A stretch of 27,459 bases of DNA from DASUPK01 sp033856335 (lineage in GTDB: Bacteria; Actinomycetota; Thermoleophilia; Solirubrobacterales; 70-9): positions 1 to 27,459 of the forward strand of contig JAWVFG010000191.1 of NCBI GenBank assembly GCA_033856335.1, read 5' to 3'. Positions 5,691-12,728 of this stretch are shown piece by piece (the stretch's first letter is position 1; each line of letters starts with the position of its first letter). The notes beneath the pieces are model-generated. The model had not been told where the DNA came from. It ran no database searches and saw only the letters and a program-made list of their open reading frames with translations. A program made the position numbers and the translations under genes.

Positions 5691-7791
5691 GCCCGAACCT
5701 CTGGTGCAGGCGGCGCAGCGGCCTCGGCGCCCACCAGTTCCAGTGGCCGAGCAGCTCCATCAGCGAGGGCACCAGCAGCGCACGGATCAGGCTGGCGTCG
5801 ATCAGCACCGCGAGGGCGACCCCGATGAAGTTCTCCTTGATGAAGATGATCTTCGAAGTCGCGAAGACTCCGACCGCGATCGCGAAGAGCAGGGCGGCGG
5901 CGGTGACGATCCTGCCGGTTCGCTCGAGGCCAACGGCAACGGACTCTGAATCGCTGACCCCTGAGTCGCGCGCCTCCTTGATCCGGGAGAGCAGGAAGAC
6001 GCCGTAGTCGGTTGAGAGCCCGAAGGCGACCGCGAAGAGCAGCACGGGCATGGTCTGCTCCAGGGCCCCCTGGCCTCGATAGTCCAACAGGCCCTCCAGG
6101 CGGCCATCCTGGAAGACGAACACGAGGATCCCGAAGACCGCGGTGAGATTGAGCACGTTCATCACCAGCTGCTTGATGGGCAGGATCACCGAGCCCGTCA
6201 TCAGGAAGAGGACGATCAGGGTGGAGACGATCACGATCGCCAGCGCGATCGGCAGATTCGCCCTGAGGCTGTGTTGGAAGTCGACGAAGTGCGCGGCCGC
6301 GCCCGTGACGAGCACGGTCGAGCCATCGGGGTCGGGCAGGTCCCGGACCTCCTTGACGAGGTTGCGGCTGCGATCGGAGATGAAGGGGCTGTCGTTGACA
6401 GCCTCGATCACGGTGTCGCCGTTGGCGAGCCGGCGCGGGGGGTTGACGGCGATGATCCCGTCGAGGCCCTTGAGCTGACCGCTGATCGCATTGACGACCT
6501 TCGGCGTTCCGTTCTCGACCAGGAGCCGCACCGGGCTGTCGCGAAACGGCGGGAAGTCGGCCCGCAGCACGTCGTCGACCTGTCTCGCGCTGGCGCTCGG
6601 AGGCAGAACCTGGGCATCGACGGAGGTGAACTTGATCCCCCAGAAGGGGATTCCGAGGACGATCAGCAGCGCGGCGGTCACCGTTGCGATCCCGATCGGG
6701 CGGCGCCTGACGAACTGCGAGAGCCGGTACCAGAAGCCCGACTCCGTCTCGGTCGCCTCACGCGCGGCGCGCCGCTCCAGGAACCCCGGCGACAGCGAAT
6801 TGACGCGATTTCCGAGCAGGGCGAGGACGGCGGGAAGCACCGTGAGCGCGATTGTGGCCGCGAGCAGCGCCACCAGCGCCCCGCCCAGGCCCATCGAATA
6901 GAGGAAGCGCTGAGGGAAGACGATCAGCGAGGCGAGCGCGGCGGCGACTGTTATCGACGAGAAGAAGACGGTCCGTCCCGCGGTGGCCAGCGTTCGCCTC
7001 ATCGCCTCCAGGCCCGGGCCGGTTTTCGAGATCTCCTCGCGATAGCGCGAGACGACGAACAGGCTGTAGTCGATGGCCAGCCCAAGGCCGAGACCGGTGG
7101 TCAGGTTGAGGGCGAAGATCGAGATGGACCCGAATTCGCTGGCGATCCGGAGGATCAGGAAGGTGCCGACGATCGCCAGCCCTCCGATCATCAGCGGCAG
7201 GAGTGCCGCGACCCCGCTGCGGAAGAACCAGAACGTGAGCAGGAAGAGGACCGGGAAGACGAGCATCTCGGCGATGCGCAGGTCGTGTTCCACCTGCTTG
7301 TTGACCTGCTCCGTGGCCAGCGCATAGCCGCCGACGGTGACGCCCGGCTCTCCCGACAGGTTGTCGGCGATGCGCTGCCCGGCGTCCTGTAGCTGCTTGT
7401 CCCCTGTTGGCTTCAGGCTGACGGCGAGATAGGTGGTCTTGCCGTCTCGTGAGATGAAGTCGGTGTTGCGCGTGTCCTGGAAGCCCGCGACGCTCGCCAC
7501 CTCAGGGTCGCTCTTCACCTGCTGCTCGATCGCGTTGATGCGCTTCTGTCCGGCGATCTGGGTCGGCGAGGCGTTCTGGATCAGGACGATGACGCTGGCA
7601 TCCCGGAAGCAGTCGGCCTGGAGCGTCTTGTCGGCGATCACGCTCTGAGTGGATGGATCGTCGGCGCCGTAGGGGTCGAGGTGCTTCGCGACGGAGCTGC
7701 CGAAGGCACCCGCGACCGCAAAGAAGATGACCGCCAAGACGACGGTGCGCTTGGCGCGGCGCTGTGCGAGCGATGCGAGTCGGTTGAACAT
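5638..7791 (-). CDS. MMPL/RND-superfamily membrane exporter
   Basis: 717 residues; a proton-driven exporter of the MMPL branch of the RND superfamily, moving lipids or hydrophobic compounds across the membrane. Topology is typical: TM1 at about 16-35, an extracytoplasmic loop (36-170), a five-helix block (about 175-330) carrying GLGLGLAIDYSLFVVSRYRE (D241-Y242, the proton-relay type motif), then a second half with FGLSTDYGVFLLSRIKE and a further helix block. The reading frame stays open to 8097, but the ATG at 7791 is chosen because it starts at the basic residues before TM1 and lies only two bases after the padR stop, with a G-rich ribosome site (GGGGGTAGAG) inside the padR end. Co-transcription with padR suggests this is the regulated efflux target. 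Substrate unknown. Confidence 0.92.
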   Translation of the reverse strand: MFNRLASLAQRRAKRTVVLAVIFFAVAGAFGSSVAKHLDPYGADDPSTQSVIADKTLQADCFRDASVIVLIQNASPTQIAGQKRINAIEQQVKSDPEVASVAGFQDTRNTDFISRDGKTTYLAVSLKPTGDKQLQDAGQRIADNLSGEPGVTVGGYALATEQVNKQVEHDLRIAEMLVFPVLFLLTFWFFRSGVAALLPLMIGGLAIVGTFLILRIASEFGSISIFALNLTTGLGLGLAIDYSLFVVSRYREEISKTGPGLEAMRRTLATAGRTVFFSSITVAAALASLIVFPQRFLYSMGLGGALVALLAATIALTVLPAVLALLGNRVNSLSPGFLERRAAREATETESGFWYRLSQFVRRRPIGIATVTAALLIVLGIPFWGIKFTSVDAQVLPPSASARQVDDVLRADFPPFRDSPVRLLVENGTPKVVNAISGQLKGLDGIIAVNPPRRLANGDTVIEAVNDSPFISDRSRNLVKEVRDLPDPDGSTVLVTGAAAHFVDFQHSLRANLPIALAIVIVSTLIVLFLMTGSVILPIKQLVMNVLNLTAVFGILVFVFQDGRLEGLLDYRGQGALEQTMPVLLFAVAFGLSTDYGVFLLSRIKEARDSGVSDSESVAVGLERTGRIVTAAALLFAIAVGVFATSKIIFIKENFIGVALAVLIDASLIRALLVPSLMELLGHWNWWAPRPLRRLHQRFGLSEKSPEPRAAETPGRA

Positions 7792-7793
7792 CT

Positions 7794-8345
7794 CTACCCC
7801 CGTTCTAGTTTCTCGGCGGCGCGCTCGAACCACGCCGCCGCCCATTCGTTCATCTCGATGCCGTACCGCAGCACGGTCAGCGAGCCGGCATCCGGTTTGT
7901 TGTCGGGACCCTCGTAATCCCTCTTCCCGTCGATCTGCTCCTCCAGCGATCGCAGCTCCGCGGCGTTGGCCGCCGCCTGCGCCGAGCGCTCTCGAGCAAT
8001 CTCGGGTGCCCGCGCCGGATCGATCGACCCGGCGAAGAACAGCTCCAGCAGGCCCTCGTCGCGCAGCTCGAAGACCTGTGGCGGCCTGTCGATCCACTCG
8101 CGCGCCGCACGCCTTCCGGCGGGGCTGAGCTTGTAGACGGTCCGCCGGCGGGCCCCCTGGGCGGAGTCGCTCCCGCTGATCAGCCCGTCCTTCTCGAGCC
8201 TCTTCAGCTCCGGATAGATCTGCCCGTAGCTCGCCGCCCAGAAGAAGCGGGCCGAGTTGTCGACCAGCTGCTTGATCTCATAGCCGGAGCGCGGGCGCCC
8301 TGCCAGCATTCCCAGGATCACCTTTCCGGTGGCGCTCAGTTCCAT
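7794..8345 (-). CDS. PadR family transcriptional regulator
   Basis: 183 residues. The N-terminal winged helix is classical PadR: LSATGKVILGMLAGRPRSGYEIKQ (about 3-26), then AASYGQIYPELKRLEKDGLI, a basic wing (GARRRTVYKLSPAGRRA) and a C-terminal helical dimerisation region (about 95-183, PadR_C/Vir-like). PadR proteins are usually ligand-responsive repressors that control an adjacent transporter and themselves; here the MMPL exporter begins two bases after this stop. The ATG at 8345 follows a possible -10 TATATC (8360-8355) and GGTGGG. The promoter region carries paired GATATATC/GATACATC boxes that could be its operator, plus a CRP-like site shared with lysC. Confidence 0.92.
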   Translation of the reverse strand: MELSATGKVILGMLAGRPRSGYEIKQLVDNSARFFWAASYGQIYPELKRLEKDGLISGSDSAQGARRRTVYKLSPAGRRAAREWIDRPPQVFELRDEGLLELFFAGSIDPARAPEIARERSAQAAANAAELRSLEEQIDGKRDYEGPDNKPDAGSLTVLRYGIEMNEWAAAWFERAAEKLERG

Positions 8346-8354
8346 CCCACCTGA

Positions 8355-8375
8355 GATATATCAATCCGATACATC
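8355..8375. promoter_or_regulatory. Candidate PadR operator (paired GATNTATC-type boxes) overlapping the padR -10
   Basis: GATATATC (8355-8362, a perfect palindrome) and GATACATC (8368-8375) start 13 bp apart; the first overlaps the likely padR -10 (TATATC, minus strand 8360-8355). AT-rich paired boxes over the promoter suit PadR autorepression, but assignment to this regulator is inference. Confidence 0.4.
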
Positions 8376-8382
8376 CGCCGTC

Positions 8383-8398
8383 TGTGATCTGCATCACA
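8383..8398. promoter_or_regulatory. CRP/GlxR-like binding site between padR and lysC
   Basis: TGTGATCTGCATCACA has both half-sites perfect (TGTGA-N6-TCACA). Its centre, 8390.5, lies almost exactly midway between the two start codons (8345 and 8438). With +1 sites predicted from the -10 boxes it falls at about -42.5 for padR and -44.5 for lysC, close to the class II activator position for both. Confidence 0.6.
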
Positions 8399-8422
8399 TC
8401 TTGGAGCGGACTGACCCTCGCC

Positions 8423-8428
8423 TATCCT
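8423..8428 (+). promoter_or_regulatory. Predicted -10 box of lysC
   Basis: TATCCT, nine bases before the ATG at 8438, predicts a leader of about three bases. A weak TTGGAG (8401-8406) sits 16 bp upstream. No Shine-Dalgarno is seen. Confidence 0.4.
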
Positions 8429-8437
8429 CAGTCGCCG

Positions 8438-9760
8438 ATGGCCACCACCAAGACAAACGGAATCGTGGTGATGAAGTTCGGCGGAACCTCGGTGGCCGGC
8501 ACCGAGGAGCTCAAGCGTGCCGCCAGGCTGATCGTCGCGGCCCGCGAGCAGGGCCAGCGCGTCGTGGCGGTGCTCTCGGCGCGGGGCAAGACGACCGACC
8601 GGCTGCTCGAGGCGGCTCGCGAGATCTCAGACCGCCCAGACCCACGCGAGATGGACATGCTCCTCTCGATCGGCGAGCGCGAGTCGTGCGCGCTCTGCGC
8701 GATGGCCATCAACGACCTCGGCCACCGGGCGATCTCGCTGACCGGCTCCCAGGCGGGAATCGTCACCGACTCCTCCCACACCAAGGCGCGGATCATCGAC
8801 GTGCGCGCCGACCGCATCCGCACGGCGCTGGAGGAGGACTCGATAGTGCTGGTCGCTGGATTCCAGGGCGTCTCCACCGACAGCCGCGATGTCACGACGC
8901 TCGGGCGAGGTGGTTCGGACACGACCGCCGTCGCCCTGGCGGCCGCACTCGGAGCGGAGGAATGCGAGATCTACACCGACGTCGCCGGCGTCTTCAGCGC
9001 CGACCCCAGGATCGTTCCCGACGCGCGCAAGCTCCCCGTCGTCTCCTACGAGGAGATGCTGGAGATGGCCTCCTCGGGGGCCAAGGTGCTGCAGCTCCGC
9101 GCGGTCGAGTACGCACGCAACCACGGTGTACGGATCCACTGCCGCAGCTCGGTCGACGAGGGCACCGGTACCCTCGTCGTCTCGGAGCAGGAGACCATGG
9201 AACGACCTCTCGTAACCGCAGTCACGCACTCGACCGACGAGGCCCGCGTCACGCTCACGGGTGTCCCCGATGAGCCTGGCGTCGCCGGTCGCATCTTCGG
9301 CGCGCTCGCCGACGCCAACGTCAACGTCGACATGATCATCCAGAACGAGCCCGTCTCTCACGACGGGGGAGCGGACCTCTCCTTCACGCTCGAATCCGAC
9401 GACCTGATCGGCGCCGTCGAGGCGATCGAGGCGCTCAAGACTGCGGTCGGAATAGACATCGACAAGGCGATGGGCAAGGTCTCCATCGTCGGCGCCGGAA
9501 TGCGGAGCCATCCGGGTGTGGCCGCCAAGGTCTTCCGGGTCCTCGGGGAGAACAAGATCAACATCGAGATGATCTCCACCTCGCCGATCAAGATCTCCTG
9601 TGTGATCCGGGCGGATTCGGTGCCACAGGCGGTCGAGGCCCTGCACACCGCGTTCGAGCTGGGCGAGGACGCGATCCGCAAGGAAGAGCCGACCGGCGAA
9701 CAGCACCGCCCGAAGGTCGAGCCGCCTGACGGGGAGGGAGACGAGCGAGATGCCGCCTGA
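8438..9760 (+). CDS. lysC: Aspartate kinase
   Basis: 440 residues; phosphorylates L-aspartate with ATP, the first step to lysine/diaminopimelate, threonine and methionine. The N-terminal amino-acid kinase domain opens with the signature KFGGTSV (residues 13-19) and contains the DTTAVALAAAL region and YTDVAGVFSADPR. Two ACT domains form the C-terminal regulatory part (from about residue 265: VTLTGVPDEPGVAGRIF, then VSIVGAGMRSHPGVAAKVF). The frame is open to 8384, but the ATG at 8438 follows a -10 box and begins just before the kinase signature. It overlaps asd by 11 bases, so the two are surely co-expressed. The domain plan matches the actinobacterial alpha/beta type, with an internal start near 9197. 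Confidence 0.95.
   Translation: MATTKTNGIVVMKFGGTSVAGTEELKRAARLIVAAREQGQRVVAVLSARGKTTDRLLEAAREISDRPDPREMDMLLSIGERESCALCAMAINDLGHRAISLTGSQAGIVTDSSHTKARIIDVRADRIRTALEEDSIVLVAGFQGVSTDSRDVTTLGRGGSDTTAVALAAALGAEECEIYTDVAGVFSADPRIVPDARKLPVVSYEEMLEMASSGAKVLQLRAVEYARNHGVRIHCRSSVDEGTGTLVVSEQETMERPLVTAVTHSTDEARVTLTGVPDEPGVAGRIFGALADANVNVDMIIQNEPVSHDGGADLSFTLESDDLIGAVEAIEALKTAVGIDIDKAMGKVSIVGAGMRSHPGVAAKVFRVLGENKINIEMISTSPIKISCVIRADSVPQAVEALHTAFELGEDAIRKEEPTGEQHRPKVEPPDGEGDERDAA
9197..9760 (+). CDS. lysC: Predicted aspartate kinase beta subunit from an in-frame internal start
   Basis: In Corynebacterium lysC and Bacillus type II aspartokinase, a second in-frame start yields a beta subunit made of the ACT domains. 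Here ATG 9197 (residue 254 of the full protein) begins MERPLVTAVTHSTDEARVTL, which aligns by eye with the start of the Corynebacterium beta subunit. A purine-rich GGAGCAGGAGA lies just upstream (about 9184-9194) as a ribosome site. The product would have 187 residues. The role is known from the family; use of this start is inference. Confidence 0.5.
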   Translation: MERPLVTAVTHSTDEARVTLTGVPDEPGVAGRIFGALADANVNVDMIIQNEPVSHDGGADLSFTLESDDLIGAVEAIEALKTAVGIDIDKAMGKVSIVGAGMRSHPGVAAKVFRVLGENKINIEMISTSPIKISCVIRADSVPQAVEALHTAFELGEDAIRKEEPTGEQHRPKVEPPDGEGDERDAA

Positions 9761-10802
9761 CGGTTATCGCATCGGGGTAGTCGGCGCCACTGGAGCCGTC
9801 GGCTCGACCATCCTCGAGGTGCTCGCCGAGCGCAGGTTCCCGGTGAGCGAGCTCGTGCCGCTCGCGTCCGCGCGGTCGGCCGGGAGCAAGGTGCGCTTCG
9901 GGGGCTCCGACGCGAAGGTCCAGGAGCTGACCGAGGACACGATCCAGGGCCTCGATCTGGCTCTGAGCTCGGCCGGCGGCAAGGTCAGCTCCGAGTGGGT
10001 GCCGAAGCTGATCGAGGCTGGCGCCGTGGTGGTCGACAACACCAGCTACTGGCGGATGCACGACGACGTTCCGCTTGTCGTGGTCGACGTCAACGACGAC
10101 GCGGTCGATGACCACAACGGCCTGGTGGCGAACCCGAACTGCACGACGATGCAGCTGATGGTCGCGCTCAAGCCGATCCTCGACGCCGTGGGCATCGAGC
10201 GCCTGATCGTCTCCACCTACCAGTCGGTCTCCGGCACGGGCAGAAACGCCATCGAGGAGCTGCGGGAGCAATCCAGGGCGGTCCTCGACGGCGAGCGCGC
10301 GCAGTCGAGCGTCTATCCGCACCAGGTCGCCTTCAACGTGCTGCCGCAGGTCGAGAACTTCAGTGACGGCGACGACTACACGACGGAGGAGCGCAAGGTG
10401 ATGGGGGAGACGCGCAAGATCCTCGGGCTCTCGGAGGGCGTCGGCATCTCGGCGACCTGCGCACGGGTTCCGGTCGTCACGGGTCATTCTGAGTCCGTGA
10501 ACGTGCAGACGCAGAAGGACCTCTCGCCCGAGGATTGCCGCGAGTTGCTCTCCGACGCCCCGGGCCTGGTGGTCCTCGACGATCCTGGCGCGGGCATTTA
10601 TCCGATGGCGATCGCGGCGGCGGGCCAGGACGAGGTCCTGGTCGGCCGGATCCGCCGCGATCCCTCGCACGAGCGCTGTCTCAACCTCTGGGTCGTCGGC
10701 GACAACCTGCGCAAGGGCGCCGCGACCAACACGGTCCAGATCGCCGAGCTGCTGCACAAGCGGGGCCTGGTTCGCGTGCCCGCCGGCGCTCGCCTGACCT
10801 AG
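9750..10802 (+). CDS. asd: Aspartate-semialdehyde dehydrogenase
   Basis: 350 residues; NADPH-dependent reduction of L-aspartyl-4-phosphate to aspartate-4-semialdehyde, the second step of the aspartate pathway and the direct partner of LysC. The NADP-binding glycine motif GATGAVG lies at 12-18, the catalytic cysteine in NPNCTTMQ (C131), and the substrate-binding region at STYQSVSGTGRNA (about 155-167) and ARVPVVTGHS (about 240-250). Length and motifs are those of the bacterial enzyme. The ATG lies inside the lysC end (11-base overlap), preceded by a GGGGAGGGA stretch that could serve as the ribosome site. Confidence 0.96.
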   Translation: MPPDGYRIGVVGATGAVGSTILEVLAERRFPVSELVPLASARSAGSKVRFGGSDAKVQELTEDTIQGLDLALSSAGGKVSSEWVPKLIEAGAVVVDNTSYWRMHDDVPLVVVDVNDDAVDDHNGLVANPNCTTMQLMVALKPILDAVGIERLIVSTYQSVSGTGRNAIEELREQSRAVLDGERAQSSVYPHQVAFNVLPQVENFSDGDDYTTEERKVMGETRKILGLSEGVGISATCARVPVVTGHSESVNVQTQKDLSPEDCRELLSDAPGLVVLDDPGAGIYPMAIAAAGQDEVLVGRIRRDPSHERCLNLWVVGDNLRKGAATNTVQIAELLHKRGLVRVPAGARLT

Positions 10803-10843
10803 GGCGTTCACAGGGAAGTGACGCACCGCTTTCGCGAGCGGGT

Positions 10844-10849
10844 TATATT
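10844..10849 (+). promoter_or_regulatory. Predicted -10 box of the RTX-like/phosphoesterase operon
   Basis: TATATT, an unusually AT-rich patch in this DNA, eight bases before the TTG at 10858. The predicted transcript start (about 10856) leaves almost no leader. No well-spaced -35 is evident. Confidence 0.45.
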
Positions 10850-10857
10850 CGGCTGGC

Positions 10858-11160
10858 TTGAGGGGTATGCCGAGAATCTCCGGCGCCGGGGGGCGCCGTT
10901 TGGGCAAGTACGGTCAGGCACTGATCCTGGCGGTCGCCGTGCTGCTCGCCGTGGCTCTGGTCACCGGCGCCGTGGTGCTCGCCAAGAACATCAACGGTGG
11001 CCCCGGCTACGACGTGATCACCGGAACCGCCGGGGACGACGTGATCAATGCCCGGGACGGCGGTCCCGACACGATCGATTGCGGGGCCGGCAACGACACG
11101 GTCTACGTCGATCGCTCCGAGGACGGCGTCTATGACTGCGAGACGGTGATCACCCCGTGA
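10858..11160 (+). CDS. Membrane-anchored mini-protein with RTX-like Ca-binding repeats
   Basis: 100 residues from TTG 10858, or 97 from ATG 10867. A basic N-region (ISGAGGRRLGKYGQ) precedes one membrane helix or uncleaved signal anchor (about 20-43). The extracellular part holds degenerate RTX nonapeptide-like turns: GGPGYDVIT, GTAGDDVIN, GGPDTID, CGAGNDTVYV, ending DGVYDCETV, the cap seen on longer RTX-like proteins. Such short arrays may bind only one or two Ca2+. The stop overlaps the next gene's GTG (GTGA, 11157-11160), so it is translationally coupled to the phosphoesterase. TTG is preferred because GAGGGG sits too close to ATG 10867 to act as a ribosome site and the -10 box lies just upstream. 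Function unknown. Confidence 0.72.
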   Translation: MRGMPRISGAGGRRLGKYGQALILAVAVLLAVALVTGAVVLAKNINGGPGYDVITGTAGDDVINARDGGPDTIDCGAGNDTVYVDRSEDGVYDCETVITP

Positions 11161-12728
11161 GCGAGCACGAGGGCCAGGGTGAGTTCTCCGACCGCGAGGC
11201 CGAGGAGCGCTTCGCGGCCGAGCATCCCGAGCAGCATCTTCGCCGTCGCGAGTTCCTGCTGAAGACCGCGGCACTCGCCGGCACGGCCGGACTGGCCACC
11301 GCCCTGCCGGCGAAGGCACTGATCTCGCAGGCCGCGAGCGTGCAGACCGCGGCCGGGCTCCCCAGCCCGAGCAACATGCCGATTGACACCTTCGTGGTCC
11401 TGATGCAGGAGAACCGCTCCTTCGACCACTACTTCGGCTGGCATCCGAATGCGGATGCCAAGAACGCCGGGCTCGTCTACCCGGACGACCAGGGCGTCCC
11501 TCACCCGACCCACCCGCTCGCCCCGGACTTCCAGGGCTGCGCGTTCGGCGACCCCGACCACTCCTGGGAGGGGGGTCGCACGCAGTACGACGGCGGCAAG
11601 CTCGACGGCTTCCGCAAGTCGCCCAACGACGACTTCTCGATCGGCTACTACAACGAGGCCGATCTCCCCTTCAGCCCGGCGGTCGCCGATGCCTTCACCC
11701 TGTATGACCGCTACTTCTGCTCACTGCTCGGCCCGACCTGGCCGAACCGCGAGTACATGCACTCGGCTCAATCCGGGGGCATCAAGGACAACGCCCAGGT
11801 CCAGGACGTGATCGCGGCGATTCCGGACGGAGGCCTCTACAAGTGGATGACGATCTGGGACCTGATGCTGGCCCAGGGGCTCAAGGTCACCTACTACTTC
11901 AGCGACCTGGCCTTCATCGGCATCTTCGGGCCGCGATATCTGTCGATCATCAAGCCGGTTTCCGAGTTCTACGCCGACGCCGCCGCCGGGAACCTTCCCA
12001 ACCTGGCATTCGTCGACCCGATGTTCCTCGACGGTGGCGGCGGTAACGGTCTCTCGGGGGATGAGCACCCTCACGGGGACATCCGGATCGGCCAGGCGTT
12101 CCAGGCCGACATCACGCACGCCTTCGTCACCTCGCCGCAGTTCAGGACGGGCGCGATGTTCATCAACTACGACGAGTGGGGGGGCTTCTTCGATCACGTC
12201 CCGCCGGTGCTCGTCCCCGACGATCGCCAGAGCTCGAACCTCGACGAGAACTTCGGCATCACGGGCTTCCGCATCCCGGGCGTCGCGATCTCGCCGTACG
12301 CGCCGCGCGGCAGCGTCAGTCACATGACCGTCACCCACGAGTCGATCCTGAAGCTGGTCTCCTACCGGTTCGGCCTCGGCTACCTGAACAAGCGCCACCG
12401 CTACGCCTCGAACATCGGGCGCTCCTTCGACTGGCAGAACCCCAACTTCAACGTCCCGAATCTGCCGCTCCCCGCGCCGCCGGTGACCACCCCGTGCGAC
12501 CTGCAGGGGAGCACCCCCACGGGTACTGCGGCAGCCGGCGAGGACCCGGCGGCCCTGGCTGCGGAGCAGAGCGAGGGCCTCCACATCGGCTCGCCGGAGA
12601 TGCTCGATTACTTCGACGCGTTCGGCTACCCGACGGGGCCGGCCAATCCGGAGCAGATCTTCTCCAGCCCCGACAGCACGGTGAAGCGACTGAGCGATCA
12701 GATCAACGCGCTGGGGGTGGTGGGATGA
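11157..12728 (+). CDS. Tat-exported phosphoesterase, phospholipase C/acid phosphatase family
   Basis: 523 residues. It begins with an acidic leader, then a twin-arginine signal (RRREFLLK, residues 29-36) and a hydrophobic stretch ending near LPAKA, so it is exported folded. The PF04185-type phosphoesterase core starts at IDTFVVLMQENRSFDHYFGW (about 76-95), the hallmark of non-haemolytic phospholipases C. It continues with PTWPNREYMHS and the metal-site segments DEHPHGD (about 302-308) and NYDEWGGFFDHV (about 337-348). Likely substrates are phosphate esters or phospholipids; specificity cannot be told. GTG 11157 overlaps the upstream stop, and its own stop overlaps the next ATG (ATGA), so the three genes form one translational unit. 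Confidence 0.9.
   Translation: MSEHEGQGEFSDREAEERFAAEHPEQHLRRREFLLKTAALAGTAGLATALPAKALISQAASVQTAAGLPSPSNMPIDTFVVLMQENRSFDHYFGWHPNADAKNAGLVYPDDQGVPHPTHPLAPDFQGCAFGDPDHSWEGGRTQYDGGKLDGFRKSPNDDFSIGYYNEADLPFSPAVADAFTLYDRYFCSLLGPTWPNREYMHSAQSGGIKDNAQVQDVIAAIPDGGLYKWMTIWDLMLAQGLKVTYYFSDLAFIGIFGPRYLSIIKPVSEFYADAAAGNLPNLAFVDPMFLDGGGGNGLSGDEHPHGDIRIGQAFQADITHAFVTSPQFRTGAMFINYDEWGGFFDHVPPVLVPDDRQSSNLDENFGITGFRIPGVAISPYAPRGSVSHMTVTHESILKLVSYRFGLGYLNKRHRYASNIGRSFDWQNPNFNVPNLPLPAPPVTTPCDLQGSTPTGTAAAGEDPAALAAEQSEGLHIGSPEMLDYFDAFGYPTGPANPEQIFSSPDSTVKRLSDQINALGVVG

Noticed and set aside
7792..8097. 102-residue N-terminal extension of the MMPL frame
   Set aside because: It is Arg/Gly-rich, lies antisense-frame over the padR coding region, and the true start at 7791 follows the padR stop by two bases.
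10818..10824. GTGACG as a -35 for the RTX-like operon promoter
   Set aside because: The spacer to TATATT would be about 20 bp, too long for a standard promoter.
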